This document shows positions 1-32,800 of a DNA stretch of 64,000 nt, piece after piece; within the stretch, counting starts at the first letter, position 1, and the number at the start of each line of letters is the position of its first letter. Source of the DNA: Mastigias papua (taxonomy: Eukaryota > Cnidaria > Scyphozoa > Rhizostomeae > Mastigiidae). Both the position numbers and the translations under genes were made by a program. The stretch covers positions 17,834,352-17,898,351 of the forward strand of contig OZ025268.1 in the NCBI GenBank assembly GCA_964019165.1, written 5' to 3'. The notes under the pieces were generated by a model, which ran no database searches, was not told the origin of the DNA, and was given only the letters and a program-made list of their open reading frames with translations.

Positions 1-654
1 AGTTGCGAACCAGTACAGTGATACACAGACATACAGGCACTACACAAAAATAACACTCGAATGCATAAATTAAGACAGGATATAAACAACACAACACAAT
101 AGTAAGAAACATAGATTATAGCTCTGCGTGAATATTAGAACTTTCAAGGTATACGACTTAAGCAACTGACTTAGTGCTCAAAAGACCTAGTACTAGACTT
201 TGTTAAAGTTCTGAGCAGTCGAGTGCTGCATTCTTATAAGGCACTTTTCTTATATAAAAGAGTATATACTGGTCATCGAGCAGGCTTAAAGTCTCGCTTC
301 ACATGGGGTTGTTAAGTTAATTGTTACATACTTCTATTAACATTCATTGATTTATAGAGTCATGTTAACTGTGTTAATTTGATGAATCATATGCAATTAT
401 AATCCATTGCTAACCCATTAATGGATACCTTAAATAATGCGATAAAAATACTTTCGTTTCAAATTGACATATAAGAGAAATATGACCAAGGCTTCAATTA
501 ACCTCTGACTTTCTCCTTGAGGATGAATTTGGGCGTCTATTATTATCGCTACGAGCTAGTATTACAGATTTTAAGGTATCAACAAGAAATTCATTCGAAC
601 TGGTATTTCATAAGAAAGAAGAGTCAAGAAGAGACGAGAAATATAAATATGATA

Positions 655-850
655 CATGTCATGATGATCTTCCTTTGATGGTCCCTCCCTGATGATCTTC
701 TTCTTTCGCTGATAGTTTTCTGCCATTATCTTCTTGTGATTATCCTCCTCTGATGTGATCTTCGTTGATGATCTTTCTCTTATCTCTGATATGATCTTCC
801 TTTGATGATCCTCCTGTGATATCATATTCCTTTGATGGTCGTCCTAAAAA
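655..850. repeat. Degenerate GATGATCTTC-type tandem repeat
   Basis: Imperfect units built on TGATGATCTTCCTTTGATG recur for about 200 bases. The minus-strand frame through it is an artefact of composition (Glu/Asp/Lys-rich). Confidence 0.6.
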
Positions 851-1828
851 GTCTACCTTTGATGTTCTCCCTTTAACGACCTTGCTTTAATAAAACTAGT
901 GTTTCTTCTCTTGCTTCGATACAAATAGGCAGGTCCACTTTTAAAAAGACACAGTAGTAAAGCTCTCTTTGAGTTTCTTTCTTTCTTTCAACAAACCATT
1001 CCATAGGCGCATATTCCATTCCCTTGTTAGGCCATTTAAAACTCAAAGAAAAGCTGTTATTACTCAATTCTCAAAGCTTTGTATGATAACTCAACTTCCA
1101 CCAGGGATCTCTTTGCCCTACAACGATTTAAAAATGGCCTTAACACATATTTGAGGAGGTGAGTGGATGAAACATAATCCTTGGAAGATCAGCCATACCT
1201 TAGATTCCTTTTTACTTACTTTAGCTGTTTTAAGATTTTTTCTTATTTCTATTACACACTTTATTACAAGAATACCTTGCTTTTTGCTGAGCTTTCATAT
1301 TCTTAAAATTTGTTTATTTTCAGCCTACGATTATTATTAAATCCTAGGGATTCTATGAGGACCATTAGTTTTCATATGGCCTATATTCTTGTAATAAAGG
1401 GTGTGCAACATACACTCCTTGAAGAGTTCCTGAGTTGCATAATAGCGTAATGACCCTCAAGTCGGACAAATGAAATTTTCACTTGTTTTGTCTCTAAAAA
1501 ACTCAAATTTCAATGATTTTGAGCCTTAACATTCATATAGAATATTTTCTTGTGAAAAGTGTGTATACATTTTATAACTTTATTACATGGATCTTTCATG
1601 TATAAAGAACATAAAGATGAAAATAAATAAAAAGTTAAATAATTAGCGAATTCTGATTTTTGCATGTTTTATTTTTTATATACAGTCATATTTTACGTGA
1701 TATCACATCGGGAAATTGAAATGAAAGTTTGAAGTATATCGTAAATTAACAATAAATAACGAATTTTAAAATTTGGACACTAGCTGGGATTTGCTTTATT
1801 TCTGATCTTCCTGGGAGTCATGTTTTAG

Positions 1829-2035
1829 TTAGGATTTTACTGAACTCATCAAAGACTTCCGTAATTTTCTTTTGAACTGATAGAGCGAGAGGATTTCCTT
1901 TATTTCGATATGTATTTCATTCCATGCTTTGAGCCCGGAATGGTGGAAGCCTCTTTTTATACATTTCAACTTAAGCCTTGGGATTTTGAGATATCTATTG
2001 TTTCTCATGCTATACCTAGAAATTTCATTCTCTGA
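1829..2035 (-). pseudogene. Non-LTR retrotransposon reverse transcriptase C-terminus, relic
   Basis: The minus strand encodes an open frame of about 68 codons ending in TAA at 1829-1831. It has the pattern typical of the end of CR1/L2-type reverse transcriptases: RNNRYLKIPRLKLK, then F-H-H-S-G-L-K-A-W-N-E, then S-L-x-x-F-K-R-K-L. A stop codon bounds it upstream and no polymerase core was found, so it is a 5'-truncated dead copy. Confidence 0.6.
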
Positions 2036-3317
2036 CTATACCTTGTACAGTAGCTCTCAGGGCACTGTTTATTTACTATTTTGTGTGTCATGACAGATCG
2101 ATCAAAAGAGATGATCTGATCAATGTTCAGCATATTAATTGCCCTGGGATTTTTTGTTTAGCACTTCCAATGATTTTGAGGGACCTGTCCTGCGGAATTC
2201 AATTTTCTGTACCTGTTATAAGTTTACATAACTATTGAAGGATAGCTGCCAGTGGACAAGTCTAGCTCAAAAAACATGACATTGTTTACGCAAGAATAGA
2301 ACTCCCTTAAAGCCATGTTATTGAAAGTCGATGTAGTAGAGTTTGATTTAACGCGAAAGAACAAGGACAGCGTATTCCTTAGGTACGATCAGCTCTTTCC
2401 ACACCGCCATTGAATAGATTGTATTTTCATGAGAAAATGATTTTGTTCGTGATTAAGCTTCGGTTCTGTGTAGATGCATTGTGAAAGGAAAATGTAAAAA
2501 CACCCGCCCTTTAACATTGCTCTGTTCAACTGGCTTTTCTGTGCTACCGTACGTCTTATCCTCGCTTATCTATATTGCGGATTGTTTGACGCTAATAAGG
2601 TTTTCTATCATAACCGGGCGCCTCGTTTTGGAGCCAGCCTTTTACCGCCCGAACTGCCACCGCAACATGTCATGGGCCTTTCTCCGTGTTAAGTAGATTT
2701 CAGAAAGCTCTCTGCACCGATCCCAGGGATAGCACGATTATGTTGGAGAAAAGAGGACCGGCTGCCGGTCACCCGTGCTGTCGCAGTTAGTAAGTCCTTA
2801 ATCGCGGCTGTGAGGTGAGATGCAAAAAGGAGACGGACCTTGTAAAATATGAAAGGAATATTCCGAAAATATTTTATAGATAAGAAGACGGAACGTGAAT
2901 AACAGCCGAATGTCACTTGGAATTAACTCATACGGTCATCCAACCTGCACCAATCTAAAACAGTCATTTTTTTAGCTTAGAGTTGGTTGGGATAAGGAAA
3001 ACGGAGAAATCCGTTGAGCAATATTTTCATTTTTGTATTATTTGGTATTTGTCTCGAAATGAAGATCGAAGTGTAGGCAACCTTGGATGCAGTATCATTC
3101 TCATAATTACTTCCAAACTAATCAACATTGCTACTCGTACAATACATTACATGTTCTGTTGCAGAAATAAACCCTTGAGCTCTTCTCACCTAAACTTTCG
3201 GTGCTATGACTTTTGTTTGGCATCTATTATTGTTGTTCAACTGACAAAGTATGCCAAGTTAGCCATATTCATTATTATCATCGTTACTCAAGGGTGTATC
3301 ACTCGTAGGGAAGTGTA

Positions 3318-3580
3318 ACAGGGTTTTGTGATTTTTTGTGATTTGCTGTGATTTTCGTTATTATTTCGTGAATTTGTTGTGATTTGCTGTGATTTGCTGT
3401 GATTTTCGTTATTCTTTCGTGAATTTGTTGTGATTTGTTGTGATTTGCTGTGATTTGCTGTGATTTGCTGTGATTTTTGTTGTAATTTTGTGAATTTGTT
3501 GTGATTTCGTGATCTTTTGTGATTTTCTCATTGATTTTTGTGATTTTCTCATTGATTTTTGTGATTTTCGATATTTTTTG
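3318..3580. repeat. TGTGATTTGC decamer tandem array
   Basis: Units close to TGTGATTTGC, alternating with TCGTGAATTTGT, repeat for about 260 bases. Inside it a longer unit of about 55 bases is duplicated. The minus-strand frame (repeated Ser-Gln-Gln-Ile and Thr-Lys-Ile) reflects the repeat. Confidence 0.8.
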
Positions 3581-3799
3581 TGAATTTTTCACAAAGTGCG
3601 TGAGATTTTTCCGAATGATATGCCCCTCGTTCGTAACTGTTCTCAATTTCTGTATTGTAAGCCTTATTTAATAGCTCCATTACAACTAACTGAAGGACAC
3701 TAAAAGGAAAAAAATCAAATCAATACACCACAATACCTGTTGAGAGTCTTTTATGTACACTGTTTTGTAGGTTGATTTTTGTCTAGATGGCTGAGATTG

Positions 3800-3960
3800 A
3801 TCCAATAACCCAACGATTGCTAAGAAAGCTTTGTAACTCCTTGTGTTTTTGGATCCTGGGGCAACTCATTCCATGCAACCGCACCAGCTAGCGAAAGGGA
3901 ACCCTTCCAAGTTTCTAGATTTCTACTGCATCTCTAGGTGTTGATATTTTTATTCTACAT
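3800..3960 (-). pseudogene. Second non-LTR reverse transcriptase C-terminal relic, frameshifted
   Basis: The minus strand encodes ..WKGSLSLAGAVAWNELPQDPKTQ.., matching the 'S-x-x-G-x-x-x-W-N-x-L-P' tail signature of non-LTR reverse transcriptases. The continuation (LQSFLSNRW-like) is in another frame, so a frameshift separates the two. It belongs to a different family from the relic at 1829-2035. Confidence 0.5.
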
Positions 3961-5638
3961 ATCCCTGCATCTGCTTGTCATGTTGGAAATACACCAACTT
4001 TTCTCTATTGCTTTGTACAAGTTGTTCCACCCTGTGATCCTCCCTACTATCTGGAACTGAAGCCGGCTATTTGTGCGGATTCAGTTAGCACAGCTCCTGC
4101 AAGTTTTTTTCTCTGACCACTTATATCTATAATGAATTTTTAAGGTATTCTAGACAGTCAGAGAACAATTCTATACGCAAACACTATACGCAAACACTAG
4201 GCAACAAATTACAGTTTTGTATCGCCTGCATACCATTAATTCTTCTCGCCTATTCTTTACGTCTGTTCTTTGCTTTAGGAGTTTTGTATACGATAAACGT
4301 ATTGTGGCTTAGATTGTTTCTCTAGTTTACCAGCAGTTTATGCACAATAGATTTAATTCTTAGCTGAGGATAGAATAACCAGCAACGAAGAAATTCCAGC
4401 CTTCATTTACAGCAGGATGCGAAATATTTATACTTTTTATTGAACTCGGCAACACCTTTCATGTTTGATGATATATTACTCGGAATAACGCAGACTCTTT
4501 GTTCCTTATCTTGGTTTATTTGTCAGAGTTCTTGCTAGGTTTACTGTTCCCTGTCTGAATTTACAAAAACAGCTATGAGTAATGCAAGTTTCTTGCAAGA
4601 ATTGCACCCATTTGCCTTATGGCGAATCACTGGCTCTATTTGGAATACCAGATTCAGCTCTGTCTCACAGTTGGTACACCAGGAACCACTTCCATTATCT
4701 GAAAATCATTACCTCCATTTTTGAAATTTATAACTTAAAGGTAATTTTAATTTTGCTACAGTCGAGATAAAGTAAGATTGCTTTCGCCAGCTACCAAATG
4801 TGGTTTTCAATCACGACGCTGTAAATGATAAATGCATAGAGCAAAAGCGCATAGTATTTTATGTTCCACTAATTTTATTCATTCTGATATCCATTCTTTC
4901 TGTTTGTTTTTCAAATCGACTAAAGATGGCTTATCTATGGAGAAACACATCATCTAACTTCATGATTTCCACTACAAAACTGAAGGAGCTTGTATTTTGA
5001 AAGTTTTCCTTTGCTGGAATATCTTAACCTACAACACTTTTTTAGGAATCAATTTATTATGGAAAACTGCTTTTCGAAACTATACGTGCAAGGTCTTTTA
5101 TGAGGCAAATTGACTATGACTGGCTTTTGAAGATGAACTTGTAGATGTGTTCGTCATGCGAGCCTTTGTTTGTCATGGACGTTGTGTCGTGAAAACAAAC
5201 ATCCCGAACAGAAACCGCTTCATTGTAGGGTGAGCATGTTTTACAGTCTTGTTCTCTTCTCAAATACATGCCATCTCATCGAAAAAGGCAATTAATGTGA
5301 GATGAATTGATGAAGAAGCGGCCGACAGCCAATCACCGTGCTCTTCTGTGCATTGTCTTAGCGAGAATATACTCAGCTCTTCTATTGTTCCTAGAATGTT
5401 TCGTAGTCAATGGTTCGCTGTGGGCTTGAACGGCTTTATACGGTAATGAAAAGGAATTGCTCCGAATCAAGCGGGAAAGGTGGATGAACTGCATCTGATT
5501 AAGCATCGGGTTGCCTATAAAAAGGACAGAACACGGAGAAAAGCATTTTAGCAAGGCCTACTGTCGGCTCGGTGTCGTGAAGGCATTCGCTGGTTCCTAC
5601 AAATACGACAGATACTAACTTCTATTGCGAAAAACAAC

Positions 5639-27013
<21,375 letters not shown>

Positions 27014-27032
27014 AGTGATCACTGGGTGTCAT

Positions 27033-27082
27033 ATTATACCTGTAGGTGCAAGTCTCTATTATACCTGTAGGTGCAAGTCTCT
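27033..27082 (+). repeat. Perfect 25-bp tandem duplication after the stop codon
   Basis: ATTATACCTGTAGGTGCAAG plus TCTCT occurs twice back to back (27033-27057 and 27058-27082), 20 bases after the stop of the caspase-like gene. Confidence 0.9.
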
Positions 27083-27483
27083 ATATGTATTTTGCACAGT
27101 CAGTGCAATGTGGTTTGTGCAACCGAGTCGAATCGGCTTCGAGTTGCAATGCAACGTTTGAGTCAGCGAGAAGCGTCTGGCTTTGTCGATCAAATTATGG
27201 TCACGGTCATCAACCGGGAGTAACTCTATTACAATTTATAATTTATACGTAGCATAATTTGAGCCTGTTCTGCTGCCTCAGCAGCTAATTTGTGTTAAAG
27301 AATTTGGCTCAGTTTATGCTGAGATCATGTAAATACCATTTGTCGATGTGCAGTATTATTACACTAAGAACGATACCATTTTATTGCGGTATTTCAACTC
27401 TAAGCTGACTGCGGTCAAACTTCCCCTTGACAGCAACTGTACTTGATTGAGTTTCACTAGTCCCTTAAAGACTTCTGTACTGA

Positions 27484-27804
27484 ATACGTTTTCTATTCAT
27501 AAGAAACTGCTATATAAGAAACCTACACGTACACGGCCAAAAAATCTAATAAACTTGTGGCCACTTTCAAAGAACAAATCCTCAAAGAACTTTTCAATAT
27601 CGAATATCGTAGTGAATGCAAGCAACCGAAAACTAAGAGGCAAAATTCGCATGAAAATACCCACGGCACTACACGTGTAGTTACAATTAAGGAACTATAA
27701 ATGGGCTCTTAGCGCTAAAAGGTGTCCAAATGAGGTCCAAAAATAAGGAACTTCTAGGACTAAACCTTGTGCTAGGTCCCTTATAAAAAAAGCATGTACT
27801 GTAT
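27484..27804. mobile_element. Inverted-repeat element downstream of the last exon, copy 2
   Basis: Follows copy 1 along its length: TATAAGAAACCTACACGTA, AAGAACTTTTCAATATCG, GAGGTCCAAAAATAAGGAAC, GTCCCTTATAAAAAAAGC. The ends are more eroded. An AATAAA at 27548-27553 inside it could serve the upstream gene as a poly(A) signal. Confidence 0.55.
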
Positions 27805-29671
27805 ATCTGTTTGACTCAAACCTGTGCACTATCCTTTACTATTGAGAAGCTGTTTGGAACAGGTCATACTAATTTTGTCCTACTGTTTGGAACTGTCGTC
27901 TAGGCCTAAACAAGTACATATGGTAGGAGTTAACTGCGTAAGATACAGTTTCAATTATTAGAATTTGGTCCACAATGCTAACTCATATAGTCGCTCATAC
28001 TATTTTGTCAGTTTCCCCATCTGGTTAGTTTCCTTGTTTGTATGTTTAACTTCTAACTGTCCTCTGAAAAAGGGCATAACATCCTTAGAGCATTCTGTGT
28101 GATACAAGGGCGAACCTTGCAATTTACAAGGGAGAATTTGACGCTACGTTTTACTGTCCGGCACTCCTAACTAGAAAAACTATCCTTTCCCAAACCAGCT
28201 ACAGAATTGACAGTCCACCGACTGATGAAAGAATTTACTATCTCCATTTTGACAAATAGGGAGTTATACCCTGACCTTCACTTGAAAGTACGGTTCTAGG
28301 TTCGTATCTTCCAACCTCCCCCCGAAAACTGGTCATCGTCCTTCATTATATAACCCGATCATCCCAGTTTTAATGCGATTTTTCAACTAACTGGCAAGAA
28401 AAATTCTCAACATATAGCCACTGACGCTATCTGCATTCTGCAATTCTCTGCACATACAAATATCTTTTGAATTACCGCAAATGGACAATTTCAAATGATG
28501 ATGGTTAGCTCCTACATTGTAATTAAGTCTTAACAGATAACTTGTAAACAAGAAATAATTAATTTTAGCTTGAAAGGGAATCAACAAATATAGATAATCC
28601 GACTATATGGAACTGTCATAATTTCTTGCTTAACTCTTTCATAAACATATATTCATTTTAGGTCCTATATGCAGAGGTCAAGGCGATTTCTATACAGGAT
28701 TCATACATTCTGTAGTGTTTCACAATGATCGGATGACCAGTTCACTTTTTCATTACCCCTCTTCTATCCAGTATTGTCACCAGTACCCAAGTTGCTACTG
28801 TCTTGACGGCTAGAGAGCATCCAGCACTGCTCGAGTGGCGATTCTATAGACTTTCCACACATCAACCATTCAGCTATTCGATCATTCCCTGTACTTAGAA
28901 GGCTGGCTATCTGCAAATCAGAAATCTGGCCACTTCACATAGCAGTAATTTTAACAGGAATATTTCATTCGAAGGGTTCTTGAGGACCTGACCCAGTGAC
29001 AGCTTGTACTGGCTCGGGGCAAATGGAAAAATGGGGCCTCTGATGACATCATATGCAATTTAAAAATCCCCAAAGAATTATTTTATCAAATACTATGGAA
29101 TCAGAAAAGCCCAGCAGGTAATCAAGCAATGTTTCCAGCAGCCAACATATCATAAACACCCTCTCTTATTTAATTACTGCACTTTTCATTTGAATCCAGC
29201 AGTCATGTTACAAACGACAGATCTTAGATTCTATGTGGTTAATTTAGCAATACCAGACCTACGTAGAGCTGAGAGAAAAGCAACTCTTCAATAACAAATG
29301 CAATTTGTATACATATTTGCCTAGCAGTTCTTTTTGCGTGGAGAATTTCAGTCCCTGTTAAATTATAAACCTACATGGAAACTGAATGCGAAGTGGATAG
29401 AACGAGGTCAGTATAACCCTAGCATTTCCTATTCTACGCCAACGTTCTGTAACGTTCGGAGCATGTGGGATAAATCCACTTCGGTACAATATCATGAAAG
29501 GCACGTTACTTAAGCAGATTTTTCTCCGGCTCTATCAGCATTACGTATAATACACGCACTGTCGCTTTGAACAACGTCTGTAAGATAGAGGGTAGCCGTG
29601 GGGGATGCTTCCTGATAAATTTTTAACATTAAAATTACAATTGTCTTTTCTATATTCTTTAAGTATATACT

Positions 29672-29677
29672 TTTATT
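29672..29677 (-). terminator. Candidate polyadenylation signal of PDIA4
   Basis: The minus strand reads AATAAA here, about 215 bases after the PDIA4 stop codon. The position suits a short 3' UTR. Cleavage has not been shown. Confidence 0.5.
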
Positions 29678-29891
29678 GGCTAAGTTGGGTCTATATATTT
29701 CTTTCCACCAGAAAACAGTCTAAAGTATAGCATTAGGCCTGTGTTTGTAGAATATAAGGACTATCAAACACAATAGGGTTCAGGTTTGTTCTAACAACCG
29801 AAATGCCATTGTGCTGTAGCCCTATATTTGGTTCAGCAAAGGTTCTAAGAAAGGATTTTAGAAAATCTTTTACCATTAAAAATAGTCCAGC

Positions 29892-32800
29892 TCATAATTC
29901 ATCTTTGGACTTTTTCAGTGAGACGACTGAATTGTCCTGCAGATATTTAGAAAATCCTTCCAATGTACGGTCCCCATCATACTTCATCGGATTTGACTTT
30001 TTGCCAGCGGGGGCAAAATATATTGTTGGGAAGCCTTCGACAGCAAACTCTGGTGGCGAATCATTGGCGGTGGCATCAATCTTTGCAATCACAAGGTTCT
30101 TTTCATTCTTGAATTTCTGGCCTAGCTTCTTGTAGATCGGCTCTAAACTTTTGCAATGGCCACACCAAGGAGCATAGAACTCGATAAGGACATCTTTGGT
30201 TTCATCCATCACTATTTTCTCGAACGTATTTCCAACAACAACCTTCACTGGTCCGTCATTCTTCTTTGGCTCTGGGGCAGATTTGATGATTGGCTTGATC
30301 TCTCCTGAAATAAACATTATTCGTCAAAGGAAGATAAATAGCGACTTGAATAAACAAACAATTCTTTTTAACAGGATTCGAGCTTATGGCAGCAAAATCG
30401 GCAGCAAAATCGTCACGGAAAAGGTCTCCCAGAACGAACATCATGTAACATCACTATTAGTTTTATTACTACAACTGAGCAGCAAGTTTTCTGTTTCATA
30501 CGATAACTATCTATTGACAAACACGAAGCCAGAAGACAAGAGTCAGATTGGACCTCCAGACCTTTTTCTATCATATATTTTTTATGAAAGACAGGGTCTT
30601 TCGAGTCCTGCCATTAAAATTAACTTATTTTCTCTCATGCAGTGTAGCTATAGAATGTCCTTAAGAGGAGAGCTAGTAGAGGATGCTAAATGCTCGGGGC
30701 AAGGCATCTATCGCAAGATGAAGTCTCAATGGATCCCAACTTAGGTAAGAACGAGTCACTTTTTCTTATCCATAGTCTTACATAAATGTAGAAAACCCTA
30801 AAGCAACAAGACTGGTGTCGTTTCACGAGCCTTTGCTTTGTTTCTTAAGTTTAGTTCAGTTTTAGTAGGTAAACTTCCAAAACGTGCACTACACAGATCG
30901 CTGCGACAAACATAAATAGAAAACTATCTAATCTCCTCTTTGAAGAAATGTCAGGTCTTCCATGCGTATGTTAATTAAAATTTCCACGCTGCAACATCCA
31001 ATCACATACTTCATGGGAACTCCAAACGTTTCATAACATTTCAGTCTCTTTTCAAACACAGTATCGAATGTCTACCCAATTACCTTTAAGGCAGGAATCA
31101 ATGAATTCTGCAAGACTATCTTCACTGAATTCCTCATCCATGGCAAATTTACGGCCCTGCTCATCAAAAAACCCAACATTTACATCTTCGCCTGACTCTG
31201 CCAGTTGAAGTTCTTTCAGCTTCTCTGCGTAAGATTCTTCATCAGCCACCGCAAATTGAACTTTTGGATAAGATTGTGCGACTTCGATAACTTTCTTTCT
31301 CCAGAATTGAGTCACTAAAACAAAACAAAATTACTAAAAGCAAGCGGTTAAATAACTTGACTAAGCAAACAGTTTTTGTCTACCAAACATCCATCAACGC
31401 GCCACGCCAGCCAATCTTCGAGGCTCAAATTGATTCTCAGTAAGCACGATCCACTTGAGCAGAAAAAGCTGAAGCTTTTATAGGAATCCCAGCATAGCAC
31501 ATTAATCACTACAGCGTTTCAAATAGCCATACTCATATTAAGGGCAGACTACTTTTTAACGAAATCATCACCATAAAATCTCTCCACCTTACACAAACTT
31601 CATGTTTCAACGTTTAATAAATTGCTTATAACACCACAATTGACAGCTTCTTCTCCACCAAATTAAATTGATATTCAACTTAAGACGGAGACATCTTCAG
31701 AATTAACTATCAAACCACTCTATCATTCCAAAAAGCAACCAATTTTTTTAAATATTAGCTTGCTGAGCCGTTACATCGCAAAGTCCCTTATCGATCTGCT
31801 ATAAATAAGCTTTTGTTAGTCCGTAAGAAATGTAACAGGTTGGAAATCTTTCCCTATGGGGTGAAAAACTACAATAGGTGTGAATATTTTGAGAATTTAC
31901 TCACTAGAGGCATATTCATGATTAAAATTGACATCATAATAAACCACAACTAGTGGCCTCTTTGAGAATCTCTTTTCGGTGTGAGATTGGATATGACCAA
32001 CCATTGGAGCTGAATGCTCTTTGTAGAAATTCACGATATCACTTGGGGTGCCTTTGGAATCCTGCAAAAACAGAATACATCGTGTCCAATACTGCCAAGA
32101 GTATATCATCATAACGTGCAGATAATGTTTACCTCTCCCATTAGAATGCTAGCCATCATTAGAAACTGTCATGTAAGATACACTATACACTCTCATTTGG
32201 AAGAATTCTGCTCCACAACCAGACGAGCAACCATTAAGTACACTACCATACAGTTTGGCAGTAATATTGCTTTCCTTTGGTATCACTAACAAACATTGCA
32301 TCATTCATTATCTTCAAAATGGACACCTTTCTGCTTGCTTTTGCTATAAATAATATGAGACCTATTTCAGTGCATTTCAAACAAAGCATAAAAAGTGTGC
32401 TGAAGTAGTTCCTCGATATGGTAGCTGCCTATGAGAATTGAGAAGTACCGTATCTGACCCAATAGCACATTTCCGGTTTATGGCTAGTCATTCGTGATTG
32501 ATTGCCAAAGCCATTTCACAAAGGCTTGTACTATTTTTTATAGCAAACCATGATCATAATTACTATTATTTTAATGTGCTAGTTACCTTGAAAATGTGGT
32601 ATTTTGGCTCATATTGTGAAACCAAATGGCGTGGATGAATAACCAGTATACTGCTTTCCTTTATATTAAAATGACCCATTGCCTTCTTATCAAAAGTATG
32701 GCCAAATGAATACTCATCTCTTAAATCATTGTTTGCTGCTAGGAATATCACAAATAGTGGGTCACTCTCATCTTTGAAAATACCTAGAATCACTAGGTCA

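Larger units (their letters stand above)
1..5638. other. Gene-poor flank upstream of the caspase-like gene
   Basis: Apart from the two retrotransposon relics and two low-complexity arrays listed separately, I see no gene. The open frames here are short, lack domain patterns and have no splice partners. Part of it may be 5' UTR or promoter of the 5639 gene, but no TATA or CCAAT arrangement stands out. Confidence 0.5.
27014..29891. other. Tail-to-tail spacer between the caspase-like gene and PDIA4
   Basis: Holds the 25-bp duplication, the second inverted-repeat element and both 3' UTRs. I see no gene in the rest. Confidence 0.55.

Noticed and set aside
3299..3646. 115-codon minus-strand frame rich in Ser-Gln-Gln-Ile
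   Set aside because: It is the translation of the TGTGATTTGC tandem array.
30196..30744. 182-codon plus-strand frame over PDIA4 exon 8
   Set aside because: It is antisense to a certain PDIA4 exon and runs into intron; a shadow.
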